Source: Aliarcobacter vitoriensis (GTDB lineage Bacteria; Campylobacterota; Campylobacteria; Campylobacterales; Arcobacteraceae). From it: DNA of 64,000 bases. The translations under genes and the position numbers were made by a program. Within the stretch, counting starts at the first letter, position 1; each line of letters opens with the position of its first letter. The DNA lies in NCBI RefSeq assembly GCF_003316695.1, contig NZ_PDKB01000006.1, forward strand, positions 1 to 64,000, in the 5' to 3' direction. The notes under the pieces were generated by a model. It did no database searches. It worked only from the letters and a program-made list of their open reading frames with translations, and had not been told where the DNA came from. Below are positions 23,061 to 32,642 of the stretch, piece after piece.

Positions 23061-25292
23061 ATGATATATCTGTCCAAGACTTATACATTCATCATTTGGA
23101 CTATATTTTTCATTGATATAAAACTCTATATTTTCATCTTCAAATCTTTCTATAATTAACTCCAACAAAGTTTTATTTTGAAAAACTCCACCACTTAACA
23201 CAACAGGTAAAGAGTAAGATTTTGTAATATCAAATATGATATTTACCAAAGTATTTATAAATTTTGAAGCTATTTTTATTTTGTCATTATCAAAAATAAT
23301 CTCTTTTATCATAAGTTTTATATCTATTTCATCTTCTAAAATCTCATAATTGTAAAAATCTTTTATATTTTTATCATAAAGACTTTCAATCAAAAGCCCA
23401 CTTTCTCCTTCATATTCTTGAATATGTAAAATATTTCCTAATGATGCAACTGCATCAAATAATCTTCCAATCGAACTACAAAATGGAGAATTTAAACCTT
23501 TTTTCCACATTGTATATAATACTTTTATATCATTACTATTATACATATTTATTATTGGAATGTCTAAATTTAATACTTCATCTAAAGAATATATTTCAAA
23601 AAGTAAAGATAAAGCAACTCTTTTAGGCTCTTTTATAGCTATTTCTCCACCTAAAAGTTTAAAATATTTTAGATGTTTAACTCTTTCATACTTTTTAGCA
23701 TTTGCTATAAAAAATTCTCCACCCCAAATATTTCCATCATCTCCATATCCAGTTCCATCGAAAGCAATTCCTAAAACATCTTTCGTTAGTGAATATTCAG
23801 CCATTACAGATAAAATATGTGCATAATGATGTTGAATCTGTACAAATTGTATTGATTGATTTTCTTCTTTTAATTTCATAGCATATTTTGTACTTTCATA
23901 ATTTGGATGTTTATCACAAACTATAACTTCAGGTTTAAATTCATAAAAATTCTCAAAATTTTTAATAGTATTTTTATAATTATCTATTGTTAAAATTGAG
24001 TTTAAATCACCTAAATATGGAGAAGTTACAATATTGTTCCCAAAAGCTAAACTAATGGTAGATTTTTGATTTGCTCCTAAAGCTAAGATATTTTTATTGA
24101 AACTTTTTTCAACACTATTTAAAATTGGAGCATATCCTCTTGAAATTCTAAGTTTTACTAATCTATTTCCAATAATTTGAACAATAGAATCATCACAACT
24201 ATTTACAATATCTCTATTATAATCTAACACAAAATCCACCAAACCATAAAGTTTTAAAAAAATTTCTTCTTTATTTGTCATAATAGGCTCATTTTTTAAA
24301 TTTGCACTTGTTGCAATAATGGGATTTTTTAAGTTTTTAAAAATTAAATATTGCAATCCTGTATTTGGTAAGAAGCAACCTATTTTATCTATATTTGGAG
24401 CTATAAATTGTGATAAATTTGTATTCTTTTTTTTTCTTAAAAGAACGATTGGTTTTTCTTTAGAAGTTAAAATCTTTTCTTCTTTAAAATCTATGTTTGT
24501 ATATTGTTTAATACTATTTATATTATTAAACATAACTGCAAAAGGTTTTGTTGGTCTATTTTTAATAACCCTTAATTTACTAACAACTTTATCATTCGTT
24601 GCATCACAAACTATATGAAATCCACCCATACCTTTTAATGCAATAATATATCCTTGTTTAATTAAACTAGCTGTTTGCTCTATGGCTTTAAAATTGCATT
24701 CTAATATATCACTATTTATATTATACAAAGCCATATTTGGACCACATTCTTCACAAGCAATAGGCTCTGCATGATATCTTCTATTTAAAGGATTTTTATA
24801 TTCATCTTCACATTTTTTACATAATTTAAACTTACTCATAGAAGTATTAACTCTATCATAAGGAATTGTTTTGATGATTGAATATCTAGGACCACAATTT
24901 GTACAGTTTGTTAAACTATAACTATATCTAAAGTTATCAATATTATCTATATCCTTGATACAATCATCACAAATTGCTATATCAGGAGAGATAATAGTAG
25001 TTTTATTTTTTGAACTTGAACTTTGAATAATTTCAAAGTTTTTGTATTCTTTTATTTTGTTATTTTTTTCTATTTTTATATTAGTGATTTTTGCTAAAAC
25101 TGGAGGATTTGATTTGATTTCATTTATAAAATTTTCTATATTTTTTTGTGTAGAATAGACATCTATTTCTACTCCATTTTCATCATTTTTAACCCAACCT
25201 TTTATATCATATTTGATAGCTAGATTGTAAATAAATGGACGAAAACCAACACCTTGAACAACTCCAAAAATAGATATTTTCTTGTTTATCAT
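23043..25292 (-). CDS. hypF: Carbamoyltransferase HypF
   Basis: HypF makes the carbamoyl group that becomes the CN ligands of the [NiFe] site. Domains in order are acylphosphatase (GVVQGVGFRPFIYN, residues 10-23), two HypF zinc fingers (CDDC-x18-CTNC and CKKC...CEEC), a YrdC-like domain (ALKGMGGFHIVCDA and RPTKPFAVM), and a Kae1-like domain with QHHYAHILSVMAEY and SGGVFQN. At about 749 residues it is full length. ATG 25292 is preferred over GTG 25295. It lies 30 bp downstream of hydE1 in transcription order. Confidence 0.97.
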   Translation of the reverse strand: MINKKISIFGVVQGVGFRPFIYNLAIKYDIKGWVKNDENGVEIDVYSTQKNIENFINEIKSNPPVLAKITNIKIEKNNKIKEYKNFEIIQSSSSKNKTTIISPDIAICDDCIKDIDNIDNFRYSYSLTNCTNCGPRYSIIKTIPYDRVNTSMSKFKLCKKCEDEYKNPLNRRYHAEPIACEECGPNMALYNINSDILECNFKAIEQTASLIKQGYIIALKGMGGFHIVCDATNDKVVSKLRVIKNRPTKPFAVMFNNINSIKQYTNIDFKEEKILTSKEKPIVLLRKKKNTNLSQFIAPNIDKIGCFLPNTGLQYLIFKNLKNPIIATSANLKNEPIMTNKEEIFLKLYGLVDFVLDYNRDIVNSCDDSIVQIIGNRLVKLRISRGYAPILNSVEKSFNKNILALGANQKSTISLAFGNNIVTSPYLGDLNSILTIDNYKNTIKNFENFYEFKPEVIVCDKHPNYESTKYAMKLKEENQSIQFVQIQHHYAHILSVMAEYSLTKDVLGIAFDGTGYGDDGNIWGGEFFIANAKKYERVKHLKYFKLLGGEIAIKEPKRVALSLLFEIYSLDEVLNLDIPIINMYNSNDIKVLYTMWKKGLNSPFCSSIGRLFDAVASLGNILHIQEYEGESGLLIESLYDKNIKDFYNYEILEDEIDIKLMIKEIIFDNDKIKIASKFINTLVNIIFDITKSYSLPVVLSGGVFQNKTLLELIIERFEDENIEFYINEKYSPNDECISLGQIYHLNNII

Positions 25293-25325
25293 CACTCTTC
25301 TTTTTATATAAGTTTAAAACTATAC

Positions 25326-26945
25326 CTATTTTTGAATGACAAACTCTTTATTGTAGTAGATTTTGAAGTTTTTTGTTATACTTTTTTCAACAAGTTGATT
25401 AAATCTGATATTTGCAAACATATCACCACATAAACTAATACCATCGAGATCATAACTATTATGTAAAATATCAACTTCATTGGCTATAAAGTGTGCAAAA
25501 CTCTCGATAAATCCTAAGCTAATAGTTTCTTCATCAACACCTGCAAGTTTAAAACTCATGGCTGTTTTTATAAGTGGTAAATAGTCAAATTTTCTATTAA
25601 ATACTTTTTTACTATCAAAGATTTTATAGTCAATTCTAGGTCCTTTTTCAAGTAATGAATTTGTAGCATTTACGACTACATCTTCTTCAAAATTTAGCAC
25701 TATTTTTGCTATTTGCCAATATGTAAAGAATGATTTTTTTGAAAAATCTATCTTTGTGTTTAATACTTTTTCATAATCATTTTTAAACTTTTCTTCATAG
25801 TTTTTTAGAAGTTTTTGTCCTTTTATATCTTTTTTTATACTTTCAAAAACTTCATTTATTGAAGCTGGAATATATAAATCTTCTAAAATATCAACTAATC
25901 CATTTTGTGAGTAATAAGAGATTTTATCATCATTTAAAAAGCTAATATAAAAGTTCATAATAGACTTCTCAAATAATTCATTTTCAGCTAAAACAGTCAT
26001 GAATTGGGCTTTATCTTTTTCTTTAAACTTACTAAAAACAGTATCTAGCTTTTTTGGATAAGAAATCGAGTTTAAAATGAGTTTTTTATTATCAAAACAT
26101 ACTATTTTAGGAATATCCAAAAAGATATTATTACTATTTTTTACATCTAAAAAATAGTTAGATTTAGCACTTTTATCTTCAATATTTAAAAAATCAATAT
26201 TTAATTTTTTGAGTTCTAAGCATAGTAGATATAAAGTCAAATCATTTGCAAATCGCAAATCTATTTTCTCTTTTTTGATACTATGTTTTAGTTTATATAT
26301 CTCATTTATTTTAAACTCAATTTGTGGCTTTTCTATACTTGCAAGTGCTACAATAGAAGTTGCATTTTCTACAATCAAAGTATTGATATTTTCTAAATTT
26401 GTAACCAATAACTCTTTATGATTTTCTATATCTTTAACTTTTGAAAAGACAAAAGTTCCACTTAAAGTTTTTATTTTGATTTTTTTATCTTCATTTATTA
26501 GTTGGCTTAACTTCTCAAAAAGTTTTTTATGTGATTTTATCTCTTCATTTTCAAAAATAAAAGTTGCATTCTCAAAACTTTTACAAACTTCACAAGATTT
26601 AAAAGCATTATAATAATCCAAACTTTTTTCATCTTCAACTTCTTTTAGGCAAGTTGGACAAAAAGATATGATTTTATCATCATAAACAGTAGTTGAATCC
26701 TCTTTTGGTAAATTTTCAACTACTTCAACTTCAATACCATAATAAAAAATTGATATAGGAATATATAAAGATAAAGTTGAAGAAAACTCTTCTAAAATCT
26801 GTTCATTTGCTTGCATATATAAACAAATAAAATCAAGTTCTTGATATATTTTATAGCTACAATCGAACTTCTTTGAAGCAAAATCCAAAAACTTTACTAA
26901 AGTTTTATCACTTGATTTATAGGTAAATTTAAACTTTAGGACCAT
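25326..26945 (-). CDS. hydE: HydE, HypF-like hydrogenase accessory protein, copy 1
   Basis: This 539-residue protein follows the protease gene in the Wolinella/Helicobacter hydABCDE order. It looks like a degenerate HypF: a zinc finger C-x2-C-x18-C-x2-C at Cys96, Cys99, Cys118 and Cys121 has exactly the HypF spacing, and near the C-terminus GVDEETISLGFIESFAHFIANEV and ISLCGDMFANIRFNQL echo the HypF Kae1-like end. The Kae1 HxxxH motif is not visible, so transferase activity is doubtful. HydE is known in epsilonproteobacteria as needed for hydrogenase maturation. It overlaps hydD1 by 17 bp. Confidence 0.8.
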   Translation of the reverse strand: MVLKFKFTYKSSDKTLVKFLDFASKKFDCSYKIYQELDFICLYMQANEQILEEFSSTLSLYIPISIFYYGIEVEVVENLPKEDSTTVYDDKIISFCPTCLKEVEDEKSLDYYNAFKSCEVCKSFENATFIFENEEIKSHKKLFEKLSQLINEDKKIKIKTLSGTFVFSKVKDIENHKELLVTNLENINTLIVENATSIVALASIEKPQIEFKINEIYKLKHSIKKEKIDLRFANDLTLYLLCLELKKLNIDFLNIEDKSAKSNYFLDVKNSNNIFLDIPKIVCFDNKKLILNSISYPKKLDTVFSKFKEKDKAQFMTVLAENELFEKSIMNFYISFLNDDKISYYSQNGLVDILEDLYIPASINEVFESIKKDIKGQKLLKNYEEKFKNDYEKVLNTKIDFSKKSFFTYWQIAKIVLNFEEDVVVNATNSLLEKGPRIDYKIFDSKKVFNRKFDYLPLIKTAMSFKLAGVDEETISLGFIESFAHFIANEVDILHNSYDLDGISLCGDMFANIRFNQLVEKSITKNFKIYYNKEFVIQK

Positions 26946-27489
26946 TTATAATATCTCTTTTAAAAGAAACCAAAGCTATGTTTCTTATATCAACTTCTTT
27001 TATTTGTTTTACTGTAACTTCAAGTTTTAAAAGATGGTCAATTATGACTTTTTCCATAGTTTTTGAAGCTTGTATAATTTCACTGCTTAACTCAAAAGTA
27101 GTATCATCTGTAACTCTTTTAGGAATTACTCCTAAAATATGCGTTGTAGGTAAATCTTTATTCATATCAATCATATTTAATGTTTGAAGCATCTCAACTT
27201 CGTGAGCACTTCCTTGCCAGTTTATATTTGAAGGAACTTTTTTAAAATCAAAGAAAAAAACATCTCCAGCTTTTGAATTTATTGCATCAATACAATCAAT
27301 AATCAAAACTTCATCATACTTTACAATTTCCGGAATCAATCTTTGAGCTAAAGTTCCACCATCAACTAAACTTACACTATTTTTTTGCGATATAAACTCA
27401 TACTTTTCATCTAAATAGTGAATAAAATGTGCACCAATCCCTTCATCTTGAAATAGGATATTTCCTATTCCTAAAATCAAGATATTCAT
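26929..27489 (-). CDS. hydD: Hydrogenase maturation protease HydD, copy 1
   Basis: HydD clips the C-terminal peptide of the large subunit after nickel insertion. This 186-residue protein starts ILGIGNILFQDEGIGAHF. The conserved metal-binding acidic residues are in FQDEG (near 14-18) and IIDCIDA (near 63-69), and a His is near HEVE (about 95), as in HyaD/HupD. It directly follows hydC1 and overlaps hydE1 by 17 bp. Its likely substrate is HydB1, where cleavage would follow the His of DPCIACAVH. Confidence 0.92.
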   Translation of the reverse strand: MNILILGIGNILFQDEGIGAHFIHYLDEKYEFISQKNSVSLVDGGTLAQRLIPEIVKYDEVLIIDCIDAINSKAGDVFFFDFKKVPSNINWQGSAHEVEMLQTLNMIDMNKDLPTTHILGVIPKRVTDDTTFELSSEIIQASKTMEKVIIDHLLKLEVTVKQIKEVDIRNIALVSFKRDIINGPKV

Positions 27490-28154
27490 TATTTATGGTC
27501 TTCCCATTTATATCCAGAGATAATAGAGTCCATATCCCCTTTTTTTCCATAAACAGAGTTGAAAACAACCAAATAAATATGAATAGGCAAAAATATTATA
27601 AAAATCCACATACAAATATGATGAATTTCTCTAACCATAGCTAATCCACCCATTAAAACCTCTATGGGTCTTAGAACATCGTATAAAAACCCACCTAATC
27701 CTTCATGGTAAACATGAATATGTAAAATCAATCCAGTCAAAGAAATAAGTATCAAAGATATATAAATTCCAGAATATGCCATAAATTGTAGTGGATTATA
27801 AACACCTTTTATATGAGTATGTTCACCTATTAAAATATAATACTTTATCTGTTTTATCCACATTTTTGGTGAAATAAAATCAAAAAAAGATATTCTTTCT
27901 TTTTTACTTTCTCTATCAAAAAAGAATAAATACATTTTTCCAATAGTTACACAAATCAATAAAAATCCAAAAATAATATGCCAACTTCTCATCAAAGCAT
28001 TTAAAAAGTTTGTTGGTTCACCTCCATTTAAAGAAGGAGATATAAATGGATATGCTAAATAAAATCCAGTAAAAGTCAAAACTGTTATAGCAAGCATTCT
28101 AAGCCAGTGAGTAATCCTTAGCCATAAAGAGTATTCATAATGTTTTTTTATCAT
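27489..28154 (-). CDS. hydC: Hydrogenase cytochrome b subunit HydC, copy 1
   Basis: This 221-residue integral membrane protein has four hydrophobic segments and heme-ligand histidines in SLWLRITHWLRML (near 9-21), SWHIIFGFLL (near 53) and the C-terminal HHICMWIFIIFLPIHIYLVV. It carries electrons from the HydA iron-sulfur chain to the menaquinone pool and anchors the periplasm-facing dimer. It lies 17 bp downstream of hydB1 and touches the hydD1 start. Confidence 0.93.
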   Translation of the reverse strand: MIKKHYEYSLWLRITHWLRMLAITVLTFTGFYLAYPFISPSLNGGEPTNFLNALMRSWHIIFGFLLICVTIGKMYLFFFDRESKKERISFFDFISPKMWIKQIKYYILIGEHTHIKGVYNPLQFMAYSGIYISLILISLTGLILHIHVYHEGLGGFLYDVLRPIEVLMGGLAMVREIHHICMWIFIIFLPIHIYLVVFNSVYGKKGDMDSIISGYKWEDHK

Positions 28155-28171
28155 ATTTGCTCCAATTTATA

Positions 28172-29902
28172 TTAGCAAGAAAAACCATATAATGGATCTA
28201 CTTTGTATGTTCCTAAGTCATTACCTTTTTTATCCATAACATGAACTGCACAAGCAATACAAGGGTCAAAACTGTGTATTATTCTGATAATTTCAAGAGG
28301 TTGAGAAATATCTTGAACTTTTAAACCAACTAAATTTGCTTCATAAGGTCCCATTTGTCCTTTTGCATCTATTGGTCCAGCATTCCAAGTTGAAGGAACA
28401 ACGGCTTGATAATTTTCAACAACTCCATTTTTTATTCTAATCCAGTGAGACAACATTCCTCTTGGAACATCACCTATAAATCTTCCTCTATATTCTTTAT
28501 CTTTATCTATTTTATAAGAAGTAAAAGTTATCTCATCTACTTTTAGGTTTTCAATTAGAGTATGAAAGGCTTCTAAACCATATTTAGCAACTGCTTTTAC
28601 TTGTAACATTCTAGCTGCTGTTCTTCCTAAAGTAGTAAATAAAGCACTTTTTGGTAAACCAGTTTTTTGTAAAAACTCATCTACAATTGGAACTATTTTT
28701 TTATTTCCTTTTGCATAAGATATCAAAATACAAGCCAATGGTCCAACTTCAATAGCTTTTCCATCATATCTTGGAGATTTAATCCAAGTATATTTTCCTT
28801 TTTCATCTATAACTTTAGAATGAACTTTTTCTCCATCCATTCCAATTGTATCCATATCTCTTAATCCTGTATATTTAGGGTTTGTTTTACCTTCATATGG
28901 ATGAAGTGCTTCATTATTTTCATACCAAGAGTGAGTTGCTTCTTCTGTTATTAAATCTTCATTTATATCGAATACTTTAGATAAATCTCCATCAAAAATA
29001 ATCCCAGAATCAAATAAAAACTCTGTTTTATTCAATCTCATCTCTTCATGTGCCATAAAGTTCATAACTCCAGCTGGTCTAGTTACAGATAACTCATCTT
29101 TAAATACACCAGCAGCCATTATAATATCCGCTTGATAAGCATTTTCTATAAACTCTGCCCCAACTTTAAATAAAGTTAGATATTCTCCCATTCTTGAAGG
29201 ATCTAATAAATCCATAATACATGTAACTCCACCAACAGTTAAACTTTGTGGATGTGGTTGTTTTCCACCAAAAATAGCCATAAGTTTTGCTAAATCTCTT
29301 TGAACTTCTAAAGCTTTTAAATAGTGACTTAATAAAATCAAGTTTTGCTCAGGAGATAATCTATAAGTTTTATGTCCCCAATAAGCATTTGCAAATGGTC
29401 CTAATTGTCCTTTTTCTACAAACTCTTTAACTCTTGTTTTTACTTTTTTTAAGTCATTTTCTCCAGTTGCTATTGGAAAGTCTGAGTATTTAAAAGCTTC
29501 TTTTGAAGCTTTTTGCTCATCTGCATCAAGTGCTGCAACAACATCAACCCAATCAAGTCCATGTAGATGATAAAAATGTACAATATGGTCATGCATAAAT
29601 AAAGCCATATTCATCAAACTTCTTGTAAGTTTTGCATTTATAGGAGGAATTATTCCTAAAGCATCTTCAACAGCTTCAATCCCTGCTCTATAATGAGAAA
29701 ATGTACAAACTCCGCAAATTCTTTGCATCAAAAAACCTGCATCTCTTGGGTCTCTATTTTTTACTATTGTTTCTAAACCTCTCCATAAAGTTGATGATGA
29801 ATATGCTTTTTGAATCACATTATTTTCATCAACTTCAACTTCTATTCGCAAATGTCCTTCTATTCTTGTAATTGGGTCTATTATAACTCTTTTATTTGAC
29901 AT
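28172..29902 (-). CDS. hydB: [NiFe] hydrogenase large subunit HydB, copy 1
   Basis: The active-site cysteines are in RICGVC (N-terminal L1 motif) and DPCIACAVH (C-terminal L2 motif). The peptide after the final His (VMDKKGN... ending YGFSC) would be removed by HydD. The protein starts IDPITRIEGHLRIE. The frame extends upstream to 29965, but ATG 29902, one base after the hydA1 stop and 10 nt from AAGGA, gives the standard start (MSNKRVIIDP). It is full length at about 576 residues. With HydA1 and HydC1 it forms a membrane-bound, H2-oxidising enzyme. Confidence 0.97.
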   Translation of the reverse strand: MSNKRVIIDPITRIEGHLRIEVEVDENNVIQKAYSSSTLWRGLETIVKNRDPRDAGFLMQRICGVCTFSHYRAGIEAVEDALGIIPPINAKLTRSLMNMALFMHDHIVHFYHLHGLDWVDVVAALDADEQKASKEAFKYSDFPIATGENDLKKVKTRVKEFVEKGQLGPFANAYWGHKTYRLSPEQNLILLSHYLKALEVQRDLAKLMAIFGGKQPHPQSLTVGGVTCIMDLLDPSRMGEYLTLFKVGAEFIENAYQADIIMAAGVFKDELSVTRPAGVMNFMAHEEMRLNKTEFLFDSGIIFDGDLSKVFDINEDLITEEATHSWYENNEALHPYEGKTNPKYTGLRDMDTIGMDGEKVHSKVIDEKGKYTWIKSPRYDGKAIEVGPLACILISYAKGNKKIVPIVDEFLQKTGLPKSALFTTLGRTAARMLQVKAVAKYGLEAFHTLIENLKVDEITFTSYKIDKDKEYRGRFIGDVPRGMLSHWIRIKNGVVENYQAVVPSTWNAGPIDAKGQMGPYEANLVGLKVQDISQPLEIIRIIHSFDPCIACAVHVMDKKGNDLGTYKVDPLYGFSC

Positions 29903-29903
29903 T

Positions 29904-31070
29904 TTATTCATTTCCTTGCGAATCTTTTGGGTTTTTAAATCTTGAAATAGCAGCATGTGCAGCAATACCTATTCCAGTTAGAGTTAGTAATCCAACTCCT
30001 ATTTTATCAGCTGTTGCATCAGCACCTAAACCTTTAAATACTGTATTATACAGTCTATTTGCAACTGGTTCTTCAAAAGGTCCCATAGTATCCCAAAAGT
30101 TTGGTTCACTGCAACCAATACACCCATGTCCTGCTTGAATAGGCCAAGAAGTATGAGAATTGAACTTATTTTTTGAACAGTTATTAAAAGTATATGGTCC
30201 TTTACAACCTACTTTATATAAACAGTATCCTTTTTTTGCACCTTCATCTCCAAACTCTTCTACAAACTCACCAGCGTCAAAATGCCCTCTTCTTTCACAT
30301 AAATCGTGAATTCTCAATCCATAAGCCCATTTTGGTCTATTGTAAGCATCAAGAGACGGTAAAGTTCCATAAAGTATATAATGAAGTAAAGTTCCAACTA
30401 TATTTTTTTCACTTGGAGGACAGCCTGGAACATTTATTACTAATTTATCTGTAACATTTGATAAAGCTTTTGCACCAGTTGGATTTGGAATAGCTGCTTG
30501 AACTCCACCAAAAGATGAACAAGTTCCTATTGCAAATATTGCTAAAGCATTGTTTGAAGCATCAATTGCTGATTGTTCTCCTGTTTTTCCATGCCCACCA
30601 ATAGTTAAGAAAGTAGCATTTTCTCCTGTTGGAATCCCACCTTCAACCATTAAAATATATCTTCCTTTATATTTTTCAATAGCTGATTCAAGATTGTGTT
30701 CAGCTTGCCATCCAGCTGCTGCCATCAAAGTTTCATGATACTCTAAAGATATATAATCGAAAATTAATGAATCAATAGTTGGAGCATCCGTTCTAAGTAA
30801 TGATTCACTACATCCTGTACATTCAGCCATATGAAGCCAAATAATAGGTAGTCTATCACTTAAAGAGGCTGCTTTTGCAACTAAAGGAGTAAAAGTTGCA
30901 GGAAGTGCTAACATAGCAGTCATTGCTGTAGCCCATTTCATAAAATCTCTTCTTGAGATACCTTTTTCTTCCAAATGAGAATCTATAGATTTTTCTTCTT
31001 TAAATCTTGGTAGTTTTTCTAAATCTAATAATCTATTAGATAATTTTTCATAGAGTTTTTTATTTTTCAA
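29904..31070 (-). CDS. hydA: [NiFe] hydrogenase small subunit HydA, copy 1
   Basis: A Tat signal (SRRDFMKW at residues 39-46 plus a hydrophobic stretch) directs export of the folded heterodimer. Proximal-cluster ligands are canonical: Cys84 and Cys87 in ECTGCSES, then GTCSSFGG and PGCPPSE. The distal and medial motifs CERRGHFD, CLYKVGCKGP, FNNC and GCIGCSEP follow, and a C-terminal membrane anchor lies near 352-375. It starts with TTG at 31070 behind AAGG; no ATG is available before the Tat motif. A 72-bp spacer separates it from hydE2. Confidence 0.96.
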   Translation of the reverse strand: MKNKKLYEKLSNRLLDLEKLPRFKEEKSIDSHLEEKGISRRDFMKWATAMTAMLALPATFTPLVAKAASLSDRLPIIWLHMAECTGCSESLLRTDAPTIDSLIFDYISLEYHETLMAAAGWQAEHNLESAIEKYKGRYILMVEGGIPTGENATFLTIGGHGKTGEQSAIDASNNALAIFAIGTCSSFGGVQAAIPNPTGAKALSNVTDKLVINVPGCPPSEKNIVGTLLHYILYGTLPSLDAYNRPKWAYGLRIHDLCERRGHFDAGEFVEEFGDEGAKKGYCLYKVGCKGPYTFNNCSKNKFNSHTSWPIQAGHGCIGCSEPNFWDTMGPFEEPVANRLYNTVFKGLGADATADKIGVGLLTLTGIGIAAHAAISRFKNPKDSQGNE

Positions 31071-31090
31071 GTGCGACCTTTTTAAATAAT

Positions 31091-31111
31091 ATATGGTTTA
31101 TTCTACCATAT
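31091..31111. promoter_or_regulatory. Inverted repeat between hydE2 and hydA1
   Basis: ATATGGT and ACCATAT form 7-bp perfect arms around a 7-nt loop in the 72-bp gap between the two hydrogenase operons. It ends 21 bp upstream of the hydA1 start. It could be a weak attenuator for the upstream operon or an operator for hydA1. On the minus strand TATAAG lies at about 31120-31115. Confidence 0.45.
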
Positions 31112-31142
31112 TTATCTTATATACTCTCTTGTTTATGGATTT

Positions 31143-32642
31143 CTAATAATCTAAAGGATACTCTTTTGGTAAAATTAGATTGTGATTTTTACTTAACTCT
31201 TTTAAAACTTTATTTAAAATTAATCTGTTTGCAAAAATATCTCCACAAAGAACTATATCTTTTGCTTTTATTTGTCTTGCTATCTCTTTTGAATATTCGA
31301 CAATAAATTCTCCTAAAAATTCATAAAATGAGTAAGCTAATGTTTCATTATCAACATCAGCCATTTTATATGACATTATTGATTGAATAATTTTTCTATA
31401 ATCTAAATAATTTTTATCTTCAACTTTATTAATTTTCATATCAATTTGAACACCATTAGAATAGCTACTACTTAATGCCAACTCTTCAAATTCGAGAATA
31501 TTATTTAAACCTAAAACTTTTGCACAAATTTCGATGATAGAACCAAATGAATTCAAGTTTGATAATTTTTGATTTAAAATATCAGGGTATTTTTTTATAA
31601 AATTATCTATCAATCTTTTAGAATTTTCATCAATAGATGAAATATCTTTAAAAACTTTATCAATACAATTGTCTATTTCTGGAACATATATAACTCTTTT
31701 TTCTTTTCCATTTGAAGTGTTTATATCTACAAAACTATTTTTTGAGCTTTGTGAAAAATATACTCCAATAGTTGAAATATTCTCTTTTGATTCATAAGAA
31801 ATAATTGACTTATATATATTTGGGAAAGAGTTAAAATACTCTTTTTTTGTATTAAAAACTTTTTTTAAAGCAAAATCATATTTAGGAAAAAGTATTTTTT
31901 CGTCACTTATAACAATATTTTTATCATTATTATTTATAGCTTTTAACTCTTTTTCATCACTTGTATATAAAATATAATCTATATTTTGTTTAGATAAAGC
32001 TTGCGAGAGAAGTAACATATCTTTATTATTTGGTAATCTTGTATAAATATATTTTGAATTTGAAATATTTAAGTATTCATCTTGAAGCTTTAATCTTACA
32101 AGAGGTCTTTCAATAGAACATAACAAAGCTAAATCAGAGTCATCGATTTTTACAATATTACTTATTTTATTACTATTACAAATTAAAAGTTTAATCTCTT
32201 CATTATTTATTTTCAATTCTTCTAAAATTTCTTTATTTGGTAAAAATATTTTTATATTTTTATATTCAACAACTTCATTTTTAGATAATTTTATTATATT
32301 ATCTAAAAAATCAAAGTAATTATCTTCTAAAATTTCATTTATTTTTTTTAGTGTTAAAATCTCGAAATTTGGTTTGATATTAAAATCCTTTATCTCTTCC
32401 AAATTTTCATCAAAATTATCAATAACATAAGATTTTGATATAAACATAGAAATAGGAAGGTTTTTTTCTAAAGTAGTAAAGAATTCTTCTATTTTCTCAC
32501 TACTATCTTCAAAAATTATAAGAATAAATCCAAAATATTGTTTTGTGAATGCTTTTATATTATCTTCAACTATTAATTCATCAATTAATTTTTTAAAATA
32601 TAAAGCTGTTGAATTAAATTCAATTTTATAGATTAATTTCAT
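31143..32642 (-). CDS. hydE: HydE paralogue, copy 2, lacking the zinc finger
   Basis: This protein of about 499 residues follows hydD2 just as copy 1 follows hydD1. The C-terminal region aligns by eye with copy 1 (YKMADVDNETLAYSFYEFLGEFIVE and IVLCGDIFANRLILNKVL versus its FKLAGVDEETISLGFIESF and ISLCGDMFANIRFNQL). The C-x2-C-x18-C-x2-C zinc finger of copy 1 is absent; the matching region (about residues 80-110) has no cysteine. ATG 32642 gives a 17-bp overlap with hydD2, exactly as in copy 1, so it is preferred to the upstream ATG at 32660. The N-terminal half is rich in Asn, Lys and Ile and poorly conserved. Confidence 0.75.
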   Translation of the reverse strand: MKLIYKIEFNSTALYFKKLIDELIVEDNIKAFTKQYFGFILIIFEDSSEKIEEFFTTLEKNLPISMFISKSYVIDNFDENLEEIKDFNIKPNFEILTLKKINEILEDNYFDFLDNIIKLSKNEVVEYKNIKIFLPNKEILEELKINNEEIKLLICNSNKISNIVKIDDSDLALLCSIERPLVRLKLQDEYLNISNSKYIYTRLPNNKDMLLLSQALSKQNIDYILYTSDEKELKAINNNDKNIVISDEKILFPKYDFALKKVFNTKKEYFNSFPNIYKSIISYESKENISTIGVYFSQSSKNSFVDINTSNGKEKRVIYVPEIDNCIDKVFKDISSIDENSKRLIDNFIKKYPDILNQKLSNLNSFGSIIEICAKVLGLNNILEFEELALSSSYSNGVQIDMKINKVEDKNYLDYRKIIQSIMSYKMADVDNETLAYSFYEFLGEFIVEYSKEIARQIKAKDIVLCGDIFANRLILNKVLKELSKNHNLILPKEYPLDY

